Notes: generated by a model from the sequence alone, not told the origin. A stretch of DNA of 64,000 nt from Trachythela sp. YZ-2020 (GCA_016169945.1 JADLSH010000178.1:1-64000); one strand, 5' to 3'. Counted from the first letter of the stretch, positions 33,420 to 44,916 are shown. A program made the numbers and translations.

Positions 33420-36400
33420 CTATTTCCATTGGAGTCCCAGCTCATTGACAAACTTCTGAACAGAAATTCTTTTCTTAGCATCAGCGCGCTTGTCCATCAA
33501 AACAGCTTCCAGGAAGGCGTAGATATTGGAAACTCCTGGAGTGTACTCCATATTCAGCACATAAAAAGTGGCGATAAGCATGGTCACTGCCATAGCCACT
33601 GGAATGTTTTTGCCTGATAAGTTTAAGTAGATTTGTCCCTCAGCAGCGATGTAAAAAGGATCCAAGATTGCCAGGTCTCCTGAAGCTTTAATCCGTGGAT
33701 AGGTAGATTTTTCTACTTCTTCGTCAATGGAATCATCATCCTGAAAATATTCATTTTGATTTTAGCTTATAAGTTTCAATATCGACTAACCTTAGGCATT
33801 TAACCTCACCCCTTAACACAGAGCCTAAGTCACATTGTTGCATATTTAAATAATTGTGTCATAAAAGTGTTTACTGTATGACGTAATTATCGAAAGGGTC
33901 AAGTAATGATTTAACAAGAGGCATATAAATATATAGTATATAGTTAACTCATCTATGCCCAACACTTCCCCTCTGCATAAAGTGTGTCAAATTTTCTATT
34001 AAAATATACTTACTGTGCAAATCATGAAAAAGAGATTTTTTGAAATGGCCTTCTCTTTCAAACGGGTTTGGAGAACCAAGGCCGTCACAGTGCTCTCAAT
34101 TTCTGGAAAAAAGTAAAGGATAACTATAATTAGTACAACATAAGTCGAAAAATTATTTTATATCATTAAAATAAAAATACATAAACTTGATCACTAGACA
34201 ATACGTCAGTCCAATCAAGTTAGAGCAAAGCCAATCAGCCTGAGATAGTGTAACTGAAACAACAATGTCAAGCAAGGGAGCACGCCAGAGTTGTTTGAGT
34301 CACTAACCTTTTATTCAATTCACAGCGATATCTGTATATTAAATTTCTTTTGTTCGACTGCCATTTTGAAAATAAAGTGGTATACACCATGTATCGCAGG
34401 CGCTTGTGACGATGACATAAGAATTCATTTTAAAATCTTAATTAATTCTTACGTCATCGTCACAAGCGCCTGTGATACATTTACGGTGTATACCTCTTCA
34501 TTTTCAAAATGGCAGACTCCCTTGAGTCAAGTCTGCATAATAATCAAAACGCTTGCAAATATATATAGCTTTTTTTTTCTACCTGCTTTTTTGTTAGGTT
34601 CATCCAACAGCATGGTTTGCATCTCAGAAACTTGTAACTTGACATTCCTGTTTGTACTTCTGCCTGCCCACTCTAAAACTTTGGCTTCAAGGGCGTTGTA
34701 CTTGTCAGCCATGTTACGGACAGCCTTCTGATCTGACAAAATCCTGCCAAACTCTGCCTTTACCTAATAAAAAATTATAACATTTGGTAACAATTATTAA
34801 CACAACCTACACCCATATTTCTTCATATAGACAAATGCAGTGGGATCAGGTTTTAGGCTGGTGCTGGGTGAGCAACCGAGCACAATGAGTTTTAGAGTTT
34901 CTCGCTGGTTGAAGTATGAAAGAAGCGAGAAAAGTATATGATAAATCTTACACCCCCTTGCACTCCTGTTGGCAAAGCTAACAGAAGTGCAGACCCTGTC
35001 CAAACCAATGCTTACACAAAACTGCAAATCGTGATCTTACCTCTGAAACAAGCCGAAGTGCAGGATATTCAACCAGAATATCTTCTAATTTTTTCGGCTC
35101 CAGCAAAGTTTTTTGACGCCGGTATGGATATGTTAGTTCCATAAGTTCTTTGATGAGACTGAAATTTTTCTTTGTCTTGGTCATTTCCACCATCATGACT
35201 TTCTTGTGCTCCTCACAGGTTTCCGAAGTTTCTCCATCAACCATGTCAGGTACATCAAGCTTGCGTTTCTTCATTTTTGGTTCCAATAGCTTTTCATCTT
35301 TCTTATCATTACCTGATAGGCAAGCTTTGTTTCCAGTACTTGTTTTCTTTCTTCTAATGTTCTTGAAACGATTTGCAATGGCCTTAAACCACGAGCCCTA
35401 GCAAATTGAAACAAAAAATATATTTCCCTAAATATGTATCTAGTGGTCAACATGCACGGTTGCAAAAGTGATGTCACTTTAGAAAAGGCTACAAACTCTT
35501 ATTATTATTATATATACTGTAGGTCTAAATTAGTAAATATGATCAAAACCCTTACTTTTAAACCCATTCTAATAAAACTTTTCCCTTGATAAGCAAAATA
35601 TCTGACGTTAGAAAGAGTAAAATACAACAATAGGACATATTTACTGTAAGTAGCAATGTGCCCAAAAAGCATCCTACTTTAGTATTTTACACTTTATACA
35701 AAGCCAGACAACTTCATTCATCAAGGGGAAAGTGTTGACTATTTGTATCTATTTATCAGTGGTGGACACTTTGCAAAATATTGGGGGGGCAGGGGGCAGT
35801 CAGGTTGGCAAAATGTGACCACCTCTTGTTGCTGCCAATCTCAGTTCTTTAAACTTCCTTGCCTTCAATTTCATGCAATATGAATTAGCTTACCAATGCT
35901 TTCATGGTTGAAAAATGATCACCATAGGATCTGTATATATATGAGTCATGGTTGCCAATGCATTTCGGACACGAACGACTTGACCTCCTTTCAGTCCACA
36001 TGCCTTGAGAAGTTCATCAGAGGTGTTATTTAAAATGTCAACTGTATCAAACTGTTTAAAGCAAAAAAGAATTAGAATTATTTCTAAAATATGCAAGTTG
36101 AAATCTCAGCCCTGGGTCAAAGTTACACCCGGGGTTGAAAATTTTCCCATTGTTCCACCCAGAAGTTTCCAATCGTTTCTGCAGAAACTTAGGGCATTTC
36201 AGCCCCATGACTGAATTTGGCCCCGGGGTTGAAAAAGCTCCATGTAATCAGCCCCTTACAGTAGTAGACAGCTATCTTTGTTCTAGCCTGATACCAGACA
36301 TGGCAAAATTTCTCGCTTGCCATGTATAAAACCCAACGTGAAAAAATAATGTTATTCACATGAAGAAGCTGAGCCATCCTGGCTTTCCGAGTTGCCCCAA

Positions 36401-37214
36401 TTCACCGGGTCAACTCACCTCGTACAATCAGTCCCTTAATACAACCCCAAGCCAACTCAGTACATCACTACATGTATACCCATGCAGACTTATTGAGGCC
36501 AAGCCTGTTGGAGTGTTGCTGCTCTCTCTATAAGCCTGATATTTACAGTACTAAAACAGAACTATTTAAGAGGCCTATACTCTGCTAAATTATATAATAA
36601 CATTTCATAACATTCTACTATGAAAACATTTTCAAAATATTTATATTTTGTCTGACAGAGACACATGGGTGATGGGGCCTGGCATCCATATTTTAAACTT
36701 ATATTTTATCTAAGTCTTTATATTCAATCCTATTATAAATTGAAATCTCAAATTATTATTTAATTTTATTTACCTGCTTTTTGAGGTTATGTCGTTTGTA
36801 TTTTAATATATTAGTATAAATATTACCATGAATTACCAGCATGCTTTGTGGCCTTTGCTGGGACGCACAATATGGAACTGGCAGATATTTTTTGACACGA
36901 AATTTATACGATCTACGACATTGTTTTGATCTCGCACTTTATTGAGTTAAAATAAAATGAGTTCGTGAATCATGTTGTGTTATTGTATAAAATATGGCCT
37001 TCGACTAGCAAATATTCAATATGTTTTTTTCGACTGATGAACGCAACTAATACTTAATATGATTCAAGCGCTGGCACAGGGATGATCACGATATCCTAAA
37101 TATATTTCCACAACATAAATGGCATAAATACAGTACCTCTTCATCCTCAAGAATAGAGATGGTAATCTCCTTCAAACCCGCATTTATTAGTATTTCGCGT
37201 AAAGAACAATCCAT
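33420..37214 (-). CDS. SAM-like-domain protein of the transposon, six exons, 384 aa, intact
   Basis: Exons on the minus strand: 37214-37137, 36051-35923, 35397-35041, 34763-34583, 34102-34014 and 33740-33420 (stop TAG). Exon lengths 78, 129, 357, 181, 89 and 321 sum to 385 codons with stop, phases fit at each junction, and no stop interrupts. Exons 1-2 form a SAM-like fold: MDCSLREILINAGLKEITIS, ILEDEE, FDTVDILNNTSDELLKACGL, KGGQVVRVRNALA. Exon 3 holds a basic stretch (KNIRRKK, KMKKRKLD), then KELMELTYPYRRQKTLLEPK and LEDILVEYPALRLVSE. Exon 6 ends DPFYIAAEGQIYLN and MLIATFYVLNMEYTPGVSNI. I recall similar SAM-plus-YPYRR proteins as a multi-copy family in cnidarians and fish. SAM domains mediate protein-protein oligomerisation; the role here is probably as a partner of the transposase (inference). 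Weakest border: exon 2 donor GTGATC. Confidence 0.8.
34358..34515. mobile_element. Foldback MITE in intron 4 of the SAM-like gene
   Basis: Left arm CTGCCATTTTGAAAATAAAG pairs with the right end CATTTTCAAAATGGCAG; inner arms CAGGCGCTTGTGACGATGAC pair with GTCATCGTCACAAGCGCCTG. It lies between exons 4 and 5 and does not disturb them. Confidence 0.85.
35755..35905. repeat. Second copy of the 31905 repeat, in intron 2
   Basis: GTGGACACTTTGCAAAATAT, then GGGGGGGCAGGGGG and CTTTCATGGTTG; shared with 31905-32080. Confidence 0.7.
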
Positions 37215-37676
37215 CTTCTAAAACGAAAAGAAATCAGAATTGAATATGAGATGATGTTTGATATAAAAATACTTTGAGAATATCATACATAAATCGCGTT
37301 TTATCAACTCGTGTTGAACATACCAATTTAACAACAAAGTCGATTCCTTTTTGCTCTTCGTAAGAATGTCAATGTGTAGTTTAATATACGAACCAACAGC
37401 CGCGACAACACCAGAAAATATATAAAAACCAACAACTCGAAGCAGAATTTCCAAACGGTGAATACGAAGTCGCCAGCGATGAAATGAATAATTTCAATCT
37501 TGCCGCGCGAAATTTGATCTCATGTTATGCCTAATATGGTATTCCATGCCATATAGAGAGTTACCGGAGTTGTTGGAGCGCGTGGGGCCTCGGAACCCGG
37601 TATTGTGCGTCACGTCTCGTATACCAGACCACATACTCTGAGAATATTTTTGTGTTTCTGACAAAAATATGGCCTA
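37215..37676. promoter_or_regulatory. Probable shared promoter between the divergent genes
   Basis: 462 bp separate the two start codons. TATATAAAAA at 37419-37428 is a TATA-like match on the plus strand about 250 bp before the zinc-finger start. No mapped transcript start; a head-to-head layout suggests common control (inference). Confidence 0.4.
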
Positions 37677-38288
37677 ATGGCTTGCTTTCGTTGCAGCATT
37701 TGCCTCGAATTTGTGTCAGAATATATTCAAACATTAGTCAAGCATATTGGCAGGATTCATCGAAATGAACCGAATTTCCATGTCGTTTGTGGTATAGAGG
37801 GTTGCGCGAAAACATTCAAGAATTTTTTGTCCTTCAAAAATCATCTCATTCGCAAACACAACATTGTCGCCAAAAACGAACAGGACGTCCAGATTTTCGA
37901 AAACCATGACGAGAATGGCATGAATGAAGTTATATTTAACGATGGACGACAGCATGAACAGGAGGAAAACCCCTTTGACCTGAACCAGGAGGAAATAAAC
38001 TTATCGAGAGCCAACGCTTTATGCGTATTGAGATTTAAAGAGAAAGGACGTGTCCCACAAACAGTTGTTGATTCGTTTGTTGAAAATGCTACGCAAGTAA
38101 CCCAAACCAGCATCGACCTTTTAAAGACTGGAGTCACTAATTGCCTTCAGAAAGCGGGAATTAATGTCGACACTTTACCGGAGTTACATGAACTATTTGA
38201 TGAGAACAATCCAATCTCAAACCCATTCATTGGTATTGACAAGGAGTATCTTCAATACAAGTACTACAAGGACAAGTTCAATCTTGTT
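37677..38288 (+). CDS. First exon: two C2H2 zinc fingers
   Basis: Finger 1 is C6-x2-C9-x13-H23-x4-H28; finger 2 is C38-x4-C43-x12-H56-x4-H61. An acidic stretch follows, then GRVPQTVVDSFVENATQVTQ and KYYKDKFNLV, the counterpart of TYFKDHFGLL in the other copy. Donor GTAAGT at 38289. Without splicing it stops at 38309. Confidence 0.85.
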
Positions 38289-38464
38289 GTAAGTAACAGT
38301 ATGTTCTAGAATAATTAATTAAAACCTAGGGTCTTTTTTTGCCCTATTCTATATAAAGTAACTGTTGTATAAACTACCTTGTTCTTCTAATAATGTTGAT
38401 TTTTACATAAAGAATGAAGCACATAAGCACTACTTTAATTCTGAAGGTGTAAACATGTAGTTTA

Positions 38465-38840
38465 GGGCCTCTATATATGATCCTGTGTAGGCGGGCGGGA
38501 CATTTCCATCCTGCCTAGTCGGGAAACTCGCTTAGGCGGGATGGCGTGTTTATATGGACAAAATTGACATTGCCGGGATGAAGCCAAGTGCTTAACATCA
38601 TATTTTCTTGCAGAAAGGGATTTACGCGTGCTCAGAACAAAAGCTCATCCCGTCTAGGCGGGATAGAGTGTTTATATGGGAATTTTTCGTCCCGGCTAAG
38701 CGGGATCCCGGCAACAGACGCCGGGATCCCGTCTTGGCGGGATAGAAGCGGGATCATATAAACACTCATGCAATAGAGTTTATATTACAAGCGGGATCTC
38801 GGCAACTGTCCCGCCTAGCCAGGGTCATATAAACAGGCCC
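38465..38840. mobile_element. Harbinger-like MITE, variant copy (376 bp)
   Basis: Left end GGGCCTCTATATATGATCC and right end GGTCATATAAACAGGCCC are inverted, with TTA on both sides (38462-38464, 38841-38843). CCGGGATCCCGTC-type palindromes inside. It relates in design to 5845-6268 but is diverged. Inserted in the deleted middle of the zinc-finger gene. Confidence 0.8.
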
Positions 38841-39554
38841 TTAATATTATCATCCTATCCAACCAAGGGGGCATGTGGAGGTGAGGCTGCCTAGGTACGC
38901 TTGTTGCTTTAGGTCTTGAGCAAGATATTTGTGCATTTGTTTTTTTAGATTTTTGTTAATTTTCATCTTGCATTTCTATTAGAACCAAGCCTGACTGGCT
39001 AGCCGTGATCTCGGGTTAAGATCTCAGCTTCCTAGGCTAGCTCATTTAGGTGGCACTAGCTCATTTATTGACAAGGGTGTTGAAATTGGTCCAGGTATAT
39101 GTTGAACATTTATTGTATATATTAATGCATATATGTTAATTTCTGCATAATATGTACTGCTGTGCCCAACTAAATTTGAGTTCGTTCATTTTCTAAATGA
39201 ACATTGGAATGGGTGACTATGCCTTCTGGCTGTTGGCCCCTGCCCAATCTAAAATACTGAATGGTGTATGCTTATGCCATCCAAATTATTAGGGTAAGTT
39301 CCATATCTACTGTACTGATACTTTGGCTTTGACAGCCGGTACACAGATATGAGTAGCTCAGCTGCAGCTCGACAAGAAATGCCATGAGTTTTCACAGGGT
39401 GTACTTAACAGATCACGACTAGCTTAAAAAATATATGTCAATTAAATTGTTTTGTAGCAAAGGTGGCTGGCCTCTGTATGCCAAGTTGTACTATGTTACT
39501 CTCCATAAACGTTTCTTTTGTTGACTATTTTCAATAAACACTCTATTTTTATAG

Positions 39555-39639
39555 GCCAAGCATCTTATGTTGGTGATTCTGACCATAGTGGTCTAATTGA
39601 AGCAGAAGCTGCTGCAGAAAGGCAAACACCAGTGTATAA
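39555..39639 (+). CDS. Penultimate exon
   Basis: Acceptor TTATAG, donor GTAAGT. Enters in phase 1 and leaves in phase 2, like exon 9 of the 8424 gene. Reads QASYVGDSDHSGLIEAEAAA, then ERQTPVY. Confidence 0.6.
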
Positions 39640-39950
39640 GTAAGTCACTCTAAGATTAATATAGGTACCATATGAGCAATAGGACTTAGGATAGGTTATT
39701 TTGAGACTGCAACAGATATCATTTATGTGATTTGTTCACCGGGGGCATTAGCCTACAAGAACTATACTGTATCAACTACCGTATCCTATTGGTGGGGTGA
39801 ACTGGACAAGTGGCAAAATGGGATTTATTTGCCATTTGGCACTCCACCCCTGGTGTCCTAATTTGCCCTCAATCTACGGACGGTATTACTGTACGCTAAT
39901 TATTAAACGTTTTACGAAATGGATATCAATTTGGATATCATAGGATATCA

Positions 39951-40284
39951 TAGGGCGAAATGGATATCAATTTGTGGGACGAAATATAAAGTTGGTGCCA
40001 TTGTCCATGTTGGTTTTGATGCTGAAGAGTTCCCACAATTCTGGGAAATTCTTGAATTGATTATCATGAACAATGACGTTTCCAATGCAATGTTTATTGT
40101 ATCAGAAAAGGAAACTGTGAAGTTTTCTGAACATTATCAAGCATATGAAGTTGCCACCTGCAAGGCAAAGAGAACTAAAGTTGTCTACTCGAAGGACTTT
40201 ACTTCACATTTGCCATTTAACTTAATTAAGCCATTTGGATGTCGTAGAAAATATATTTGTTTAAGATACGAAATAGATATGTAA
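39951..40284 (+). CDS. Last exon: C-terminal EFPQFWEI domain
   Basis: After the acceptor CATAG it reads KWISICGTKYKVGAIVHVGF, DAEEFPQFWEILELIIMNND, SEHYQAYEV and, at the end, LIKPFGCRRKYICLRYEIDM. It aligns with exon 10 at 20730-21021 (ELPCFGFIIQILIL, HYDYSFLSYEV). The domain is conserved in both copies; its role is unknown. Confidence 0.75.
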
Positions 40285-40439
40285 ATTTCTGCATAATTAT
40301 GCAGATTTGTGTAACTTTCTTATATAGTGTAATTGTAAATGAAGTGTGAAACAAAAAGAAATATTGTTGAAATTTTAAACATTACATAAAGTTGTATAAC
40401 TATTAAATTATCTCTCATAGTTAATCAATCTCTGAAAGG

Positions 40440-41073
40440 TGCTGTATACCATAACCTTTGTCAATTTGTTGCACCTGTGTTTCACACTTGTAACACCCAT
40501 ATTTTCACCCCAAGATACGGTGGTAATTTAGCAATACCAATATAGGTGTTACTTTAACACCCATGTTCTACCTCAAGAAACGGTGCTAATTTAGCACTAC
40601 GAATATAGGTGTTACTTTAACACCCATGTTCTACCTCAAGAAACGGTGCTAATTTAGCACTACGAATATAGGTGTTACTTTAACACCCATGTTCTACCTT
40701 AAGAAACGGTGCTAATTTAGCACTACGAATATAGGTGTTACTTTAACACCCATGTTCTACCTTAAGAAACGGTGCTAATTTAGCACTACGAATAACAAAT
40801 GTTTAACACCCCTAGAGGTGTTATTTTAAGCCCCAAAAATTAGCACCAGAAACCGGTGTTATTCTAACACTTGCACTCCTCTTGTAGGTGCTAATTTAAC
40901 ACTTCTAAAGTGGTGTTAAGCTAATCGAGTGTTAAATTGACCCTTTGGAAAATATTTGGTGTTAAATTAGCACTGAATTAGGTGCTAAAATGACACTTTC
41001 TATTTAGCACCACCCTTGGGTGTCAATCTAACACCAGTCGAGGTGCTATTTTAACACCCTAAAATTAACAGTG
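40440..41073. repeat. Right subterminal array with 63-bp tandem units
   Basis: A 63-bp unit (AATATAGGTGTTACTTTAAC, CCATGTTCTACCT, AAGAAACGGTGCTAATTTAG and so on) repeats about four times at 40530-40790. Diverged GGTGCTAAATT / AACACC units follow to the CAGTG end. Different units were amplified here than at the left end. Confidence 0.9.
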
Positions 41074-41128
41074 TACACAACAGTCAACCGCCATATTTGC
41101 TATACTCTACCCACACTGGCACCGCACA
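41074..41128. mobile_element. GAAACGTCGAAG element, right half of the split copy
   Basis: Starts TACACAACAGTCAACCGCCA and runs to CACACTGGCACCGCAC, the end seen at 2864 in reverse complement. Continues 32545-32696. Confidence 0.85.
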
Positions 41129-41618
41129 ATCGAGATAATTGAAGGTTAACCGATTAATGTCCAATGCATTTTAAAATAGTGTATTAATTTTTATTCTCCT
41201 AAGATTCTATTGTGGCCAGATGTTTTGCTTAATCCAAGAGAGCTAGCTTGTAGCACTACATAATGTCCAGGGAGTCTCCCAGTCTTTAGGTAGTTTTACA
41301 CAACAGTCAACTGCTGAGTATCCCACTCTCCTTATAATAACTCAAATAAAGGTTTCAATAATTTAAAAAATATATTTGCATAGCATGGCTAGTTGCTAAT
41401 GTCTAGCTTCACCACTGAGAGAAAGTATATAATCTAGCTTGCTTTCTGCAGGACATTTGATGTTTGGCAAGTGCTATTTACTGCGGTACATTTAATGTTG
41501 TGCAAGTACTCTGACCTCATACTTCATATTCTATGTTGGATGTGTAATCGTATTCTAGTTGAGTAGTTGTCTCTTACACCAATATCTACATTGACACTCA
41601 CAATATTTTTTTCCATAG

Positions 41619-41776
41619 CCCTCGTCAACAATGGAGAGTATGGTCCGGACACTGGGTACCCGGAGGATGTAGACCAGTTAATGATTATTTGGGAGAACCA
41701 AGTGTTTGTTGAATGCCCTGGTACTGATGTGATCAACGCTGGTCGAGTCAACTGGTACCTAAAAGGGGCCCACTAA
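41619..41776 (+). other. Unassigned exon-like open block
   Basis: After TTTTTTCCATAG the frame reads NNGEYGPDTGYPEDVDQLMI, then IWENQVFVECPGTDVINAGR, and runs into the GGGGCC repeat. The composition looks protein-like, but I recognise no family. Confidence 0.3.
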
Positions 41777-41847
41777 AAGGGGCCGTCTCAGGGTCAAAAT
41801 TTTGGCCCCATTTTTGGGGCCAAAATGGCCCCGAAAAAATTACTGTG
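41765..41847. repeat. GGGGCC repeat fragment
   Basis: AAAAGGGGCC units and the end GGCCCCGAAAAAATTACTGT; inverted relative of the start of 29418-29822. Confidence 0.7.
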
Positions 41848-41965
41848 CAGGATCCACACCCACATGACATGTTGGAAATCTCGATACGGTTCAGTATATA
41901 AAAGTCGTGGCGGGAAATTCAAACGTGTCAAGAATAGGGTGCTGCCTAAGCGGCAGCAATAACTA

Positions 41966-42105
41966 CTTACTAACTGAGCGTGAGGTCTGTACGGTAAAAT
42001 ATCAAACTGAGGTCTTGCTGTATTGAACGAGCGATAGCGAGGTCAATACAGCAAGACCGAGGCTTGATATTTTACCGTACAGACCGAACAGTCGAAGTTA
42101 GTAAG
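41966..42105. repeat. 140-bp hairpin with CG-rich hinge
   Basis: CTTACTAACT...GGTCTGTACGGTAAAATATC pairs with GATATTTTACCGTACAGACC...AGTTAGTAAG, and inner TCTTGCTGTATTGA pairs with TCAATACAGCAAGA around ACGAGCGATAGCGAGG. Confidence 0.9.
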
Positions 42106-42889
42106 TTGTTTATTATATGGCATTTCAGACAACAAAAAACAATTCATTTTGCCAAAAATTGGTCACGCGAGGGCAAAGTACAAAGTCCGAAACTCAAAGC
42201 CGGTCATTTTCAAATGTCAAAATAATTTCAATGATACAAATTTGTCTTAGTTTTTTACATATTTATCTAATCTTAGCTTAGTAAAACTACTCTACAGTAC
42301 CATTTATCGAATAAAATATAAAATTAATAGAAAATATAGTGATATTGAGCTATCGAATCAAAGACAAAAACAACTTTGCATGTTCGAAAAAACAAAAATA
42401 TTCTTGACTGCTTTAAAAACATCGTAAAACTTACCTTAATATTTCGACTTGAGCCAACTAAACTTGATTTTATCCCATGTAGTTATCCCTTTTCCGTATT
42501 TTCCGTTTATTTTTCTTTGTTTTTAATTATTTTTAAGGATTTTTTTATGCTTTTATTGGTTTGAAATGTGTTCAAGTCGTCGCAGGGCAATAAGAATACC
42601 GTATTGCCCGTGGTCAATACGGGAAAATCCTGCTTCGTCAGCAGCCAATCAAATTGCGCGATACACCAAAACAAATGCTTGCCATATAATAATTATTTAT
42701 ATTTTTTAACTTATTCTATATTCTAACAAATATAATTATCTTGATGAAAAGTATAAAATAGTGCGAATATAATAAATTTAAAGAGATCTTGAACACCCAA
42801 AATGTTTATATATCAACGCAAAAGATAGACGGTTATATTTTGAAAAAAAGATGCTCTTTGAAGTTTACCTTATCTTTGAAGTTTACCTT
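42106..42889. other. No gene seen
   Basis: AT-rich; a small palindrome around 42587-42630 (CAATAAGAATACCGTATTG / CAATACGGG). Confidence 0.4.
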
Positions 42890-43110
42890 ATCACAACCCG
42901 CACACCCGATAACCTATCTATACAGAACTTACGGTTATAGCTCAGCAACTGGCCTCTGTAGCTCAGTTGGTTAGAGCGCTGCACCGGAATCGCAGGGCCG
43001 TGGGTTCAATTCTTGCCAGAGGACCTAGTGTTGCATTTTTCGCAACCAATTTTTAGGTCTTAAATTGTGTATATATCTACCCACTTGGATTATCCACCAA
43101 ACCCAGTAGT
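42890..43110 (+). repeat. tRNA-derived SINE-like repeat, copy 1
   Basis: Includes a tRNA-like body at 42952-43023 (GCCTCTGTAGCTCAGTTGGT, GGGTTCAATTCTTGCCAGAG with A and B box character), then TGCATTTTTCGCAACC, and ends GGATTATCCACCAAACCCAG. The same order is found at 56065-56362. The anticodon loop lacks the invariant U33, so I do not call a working tRNA gene. Confidence 0.8.
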
Positions 43111-44593
43111 CTAGGTTATATTTTGACTTTTAATATAAATTACTTTATAATGCGCTGTAGTCGAAATGTAAGTACAAGTGTACCCCAACCCAAAAAAGGG
43201 CGAGGAATAGCGGGACAATGAATTGATCCCCGGTTTGCTTTTCCCTGTTGGGTAGGCAATATGTTTGCTTTCATTGCCTCGCCAGACAGGTCAGAGAAAC
43301 TGAGCAAATCACATTTCTTATTGACAGGTGCAAGATAATATAAATAAAATTTATCACTGTAAACTGGCATGTGTATAACTCTCGTTAAATAAAGTCTCCA
43401 TTCATTCATTCATTCATAACCAGGCACATGCGGTGACATTGGAACACAATTATTGTCCCTGGGGTGAGATGACGGCTCATTCGGTAAGGCTGAGAAGTCC
43501 AAGTCTCCGCCTTTCCCGGGTTGGGGTAGGCGGGGAGGGGGGAGGGTTACATCGGCTGGTGCATAATATAGACCATTGCTCGGAATTTTAAGTTACAATG
43601 TCTTTATATGGATTATGTTGTATTTCCGTAGCCCCCCAAATCTAATACCTAGTATATTAACCATTAAGCCACGATGCGCTCTGGTGCTCTCTTCTTTGTT
43701 ATTTTACGCTTAATTACTCGTCAAGGGAAGGCTCCTATAAATGTTCATTTCCTTGTCAGGGGTGAGACAAAGCAAAATAATAAATTGGGTTGATGCATGC
43801 CCCTTTAATATATGGGTGTTAATAAATTACATATCATTAATAAAACTCAATGCTGCTGCCGTTTGGCGTTGGCTGTATTCTTGCCCAATGGCACTGTTTC
43901 GAACAAATGCCTTTTTTGTCTGGTCCTCCTGGAAACGCTCTGACTCACAAAGGGCTTTCGCTCGAAACGTCGAAATTAATATACCATAACAGACCCATTT
44001 TTATAGAAATTCACGTGAAAATTTTGGACTTATTTCAACAGCAAAAGAGCCAACGCGAAACAAAAACACAAAATGTTTAGAGGCACAACAATATCAATCC
44101 AGATTATGTTTGTTAGAATATAGAATAACTTTGTACTTTGTATACGCGCGCACGTGTGAGAATTGTGGAAAGCACCGAGCCCGCGTATATTGACAGTGGA
44201 TACCATTTTGAGGGAAATTTAGACGTAAGAAAAAAAGGAAGTGTTTGCACAATAGCAGACTAACTGTATTTTGGAGCCGAACCAATGGTGCTAAATCATA
44301 GTCACCTTGTAGAAGGGGTATTGATATTCCTTGGGTGCACACCAATCCACCACTCCAAAAATTATACCGAGATAGAGCCTTACTGAAATAGGCATTGGGT
44401 GTTTGGGGTAGGCCTTTGGGTTAGTTGCCTAATTATGTACCTTGCTGTTCTATGTTACAACAATTTTGAGTCAATAAAATTATTCCATCTAAGCTAAAGC
44501 CCGGATCAAATGAGATGCAAGTTATTGCACGTTTAAACCTCTGAGGCATGGAAAATAGTGAATGAGTGGTTTGAACATATAAATTGTGGAAAC
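43111..44593. other. No gene seen; one repeat fragment
   Basis: 43941-43975 carries AGGGCTTTCGCTCGAAACGT, the core of the 2864 family. A CG-rich stretch at 43495-43555 is unassigned. Confidence 0.45.
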
Positions 44594-44839
44594 GAGTTAT
44601 GTTAAGTGATCTTTAGTTTGAAGCTGATCTATTTAATTTCATAAAAAAAACATTCTAATATAAAAATTACTAAAAATGCTGAAGAACTCAATGAAGCAGA
44701 ATAATAGACATTATAAAGACGCAGCTTACAGTTTGCAGCCGAGAATTTAGCCTTTTTAGTAATTTTTATTATTTTTACTATAATTTTTTATGAAATTAAA
44801 TATATCATATTCAAACTCAAGACCACTTAGCATGTTATC
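44594..44839. mobile_element. AT-rich foldback MITE
   Basis: GTTATGTTAAGTGATC...ATTTCATAAAAAA pairs imperfectly with TTTTTTATGAAATTAAATAT...CACTTAGCATGTTAT. No coding capacity. Confidence 0.7.
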
Positions 44840-44916
44840 TACTGATTGCCTCAACATGTTTTTGGTTCACGAAACGCCAAAGAGTGCTCGATATCATATA
44901 GATAGAGCAAATAAAT

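Larger units (their letters stand above)
37677..40284 (+). pseudogene. Zinc-finger gene of the transposon, internally deleted
   Basis: First exon 37677-38288 (204 codons), penultimate exon 39555-39639, last exon 39951-40284. All three match the layout and splice phases of exons 1, 9 and 10 of the family member at 8424-21021. Equivalents of exons 2-8, the transposase-like core, are not found in 38289-39554; that stretch holds a 376-bp Harbinger-like insert and AT-rich sequence. Exon 1 leaves in phase 0 but the next exon enters in phase 1, so direct splicing would break the frame. I infer an internal deletion, the usual fate of CACTA elements. The isolated first exon could still give a short DNA-binding protein. 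Confidence 0.75.
32697..41073. mobile_element. EnSpm/CACTA-type transposon with two divergent genes (8377 bp)
   Basis: The left end is CACTGTTAATTTTGGGGTGT. The right end, read inward on the opposite strand, is CACTGTTAATTTTAGGGTGT. TA precedes the left end (32695-32696) and follows the right end (41074-41075). Outside, the two halves of one interrupted short repeat match, which fixes both borders. Subterminal arrays of GGTGTTAA/TTAACACC palindromes fill 32697-33180 and 40480-41073. Inside are a minus-strand SAM-like gene (intact) and a plus-strand zinc-finger gene (core lost). CACTG...CAGTG ends and subterminal repeat arrays are typical of EnSpm/CACTA elements. The copy cannot make its own full transposase. 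Confidence 0.9.

Noticed and set aside
34291..34731. Plus-strand open frame of 146 codons
   Set aside because: Runs across a foldback MITE and the complement of exon 4 of the SAM-like gene.
35150..35401. Plus-strand open frame of 83 codons
   Set aside because: Complement of exon 3 of the SAM-like gene, which has matching phases and splice sites.
37841..38137. Minus-strand open frame of 98 codons
   Set aside because: Complement of the zinc-finger exon at 37677.
42952..43023. Functional tRNA gene
   Set aside because: The anticodon loop is degenerate (no U33), and the same body with identical flanks recurs at 56200, so it is the head of a repeat.
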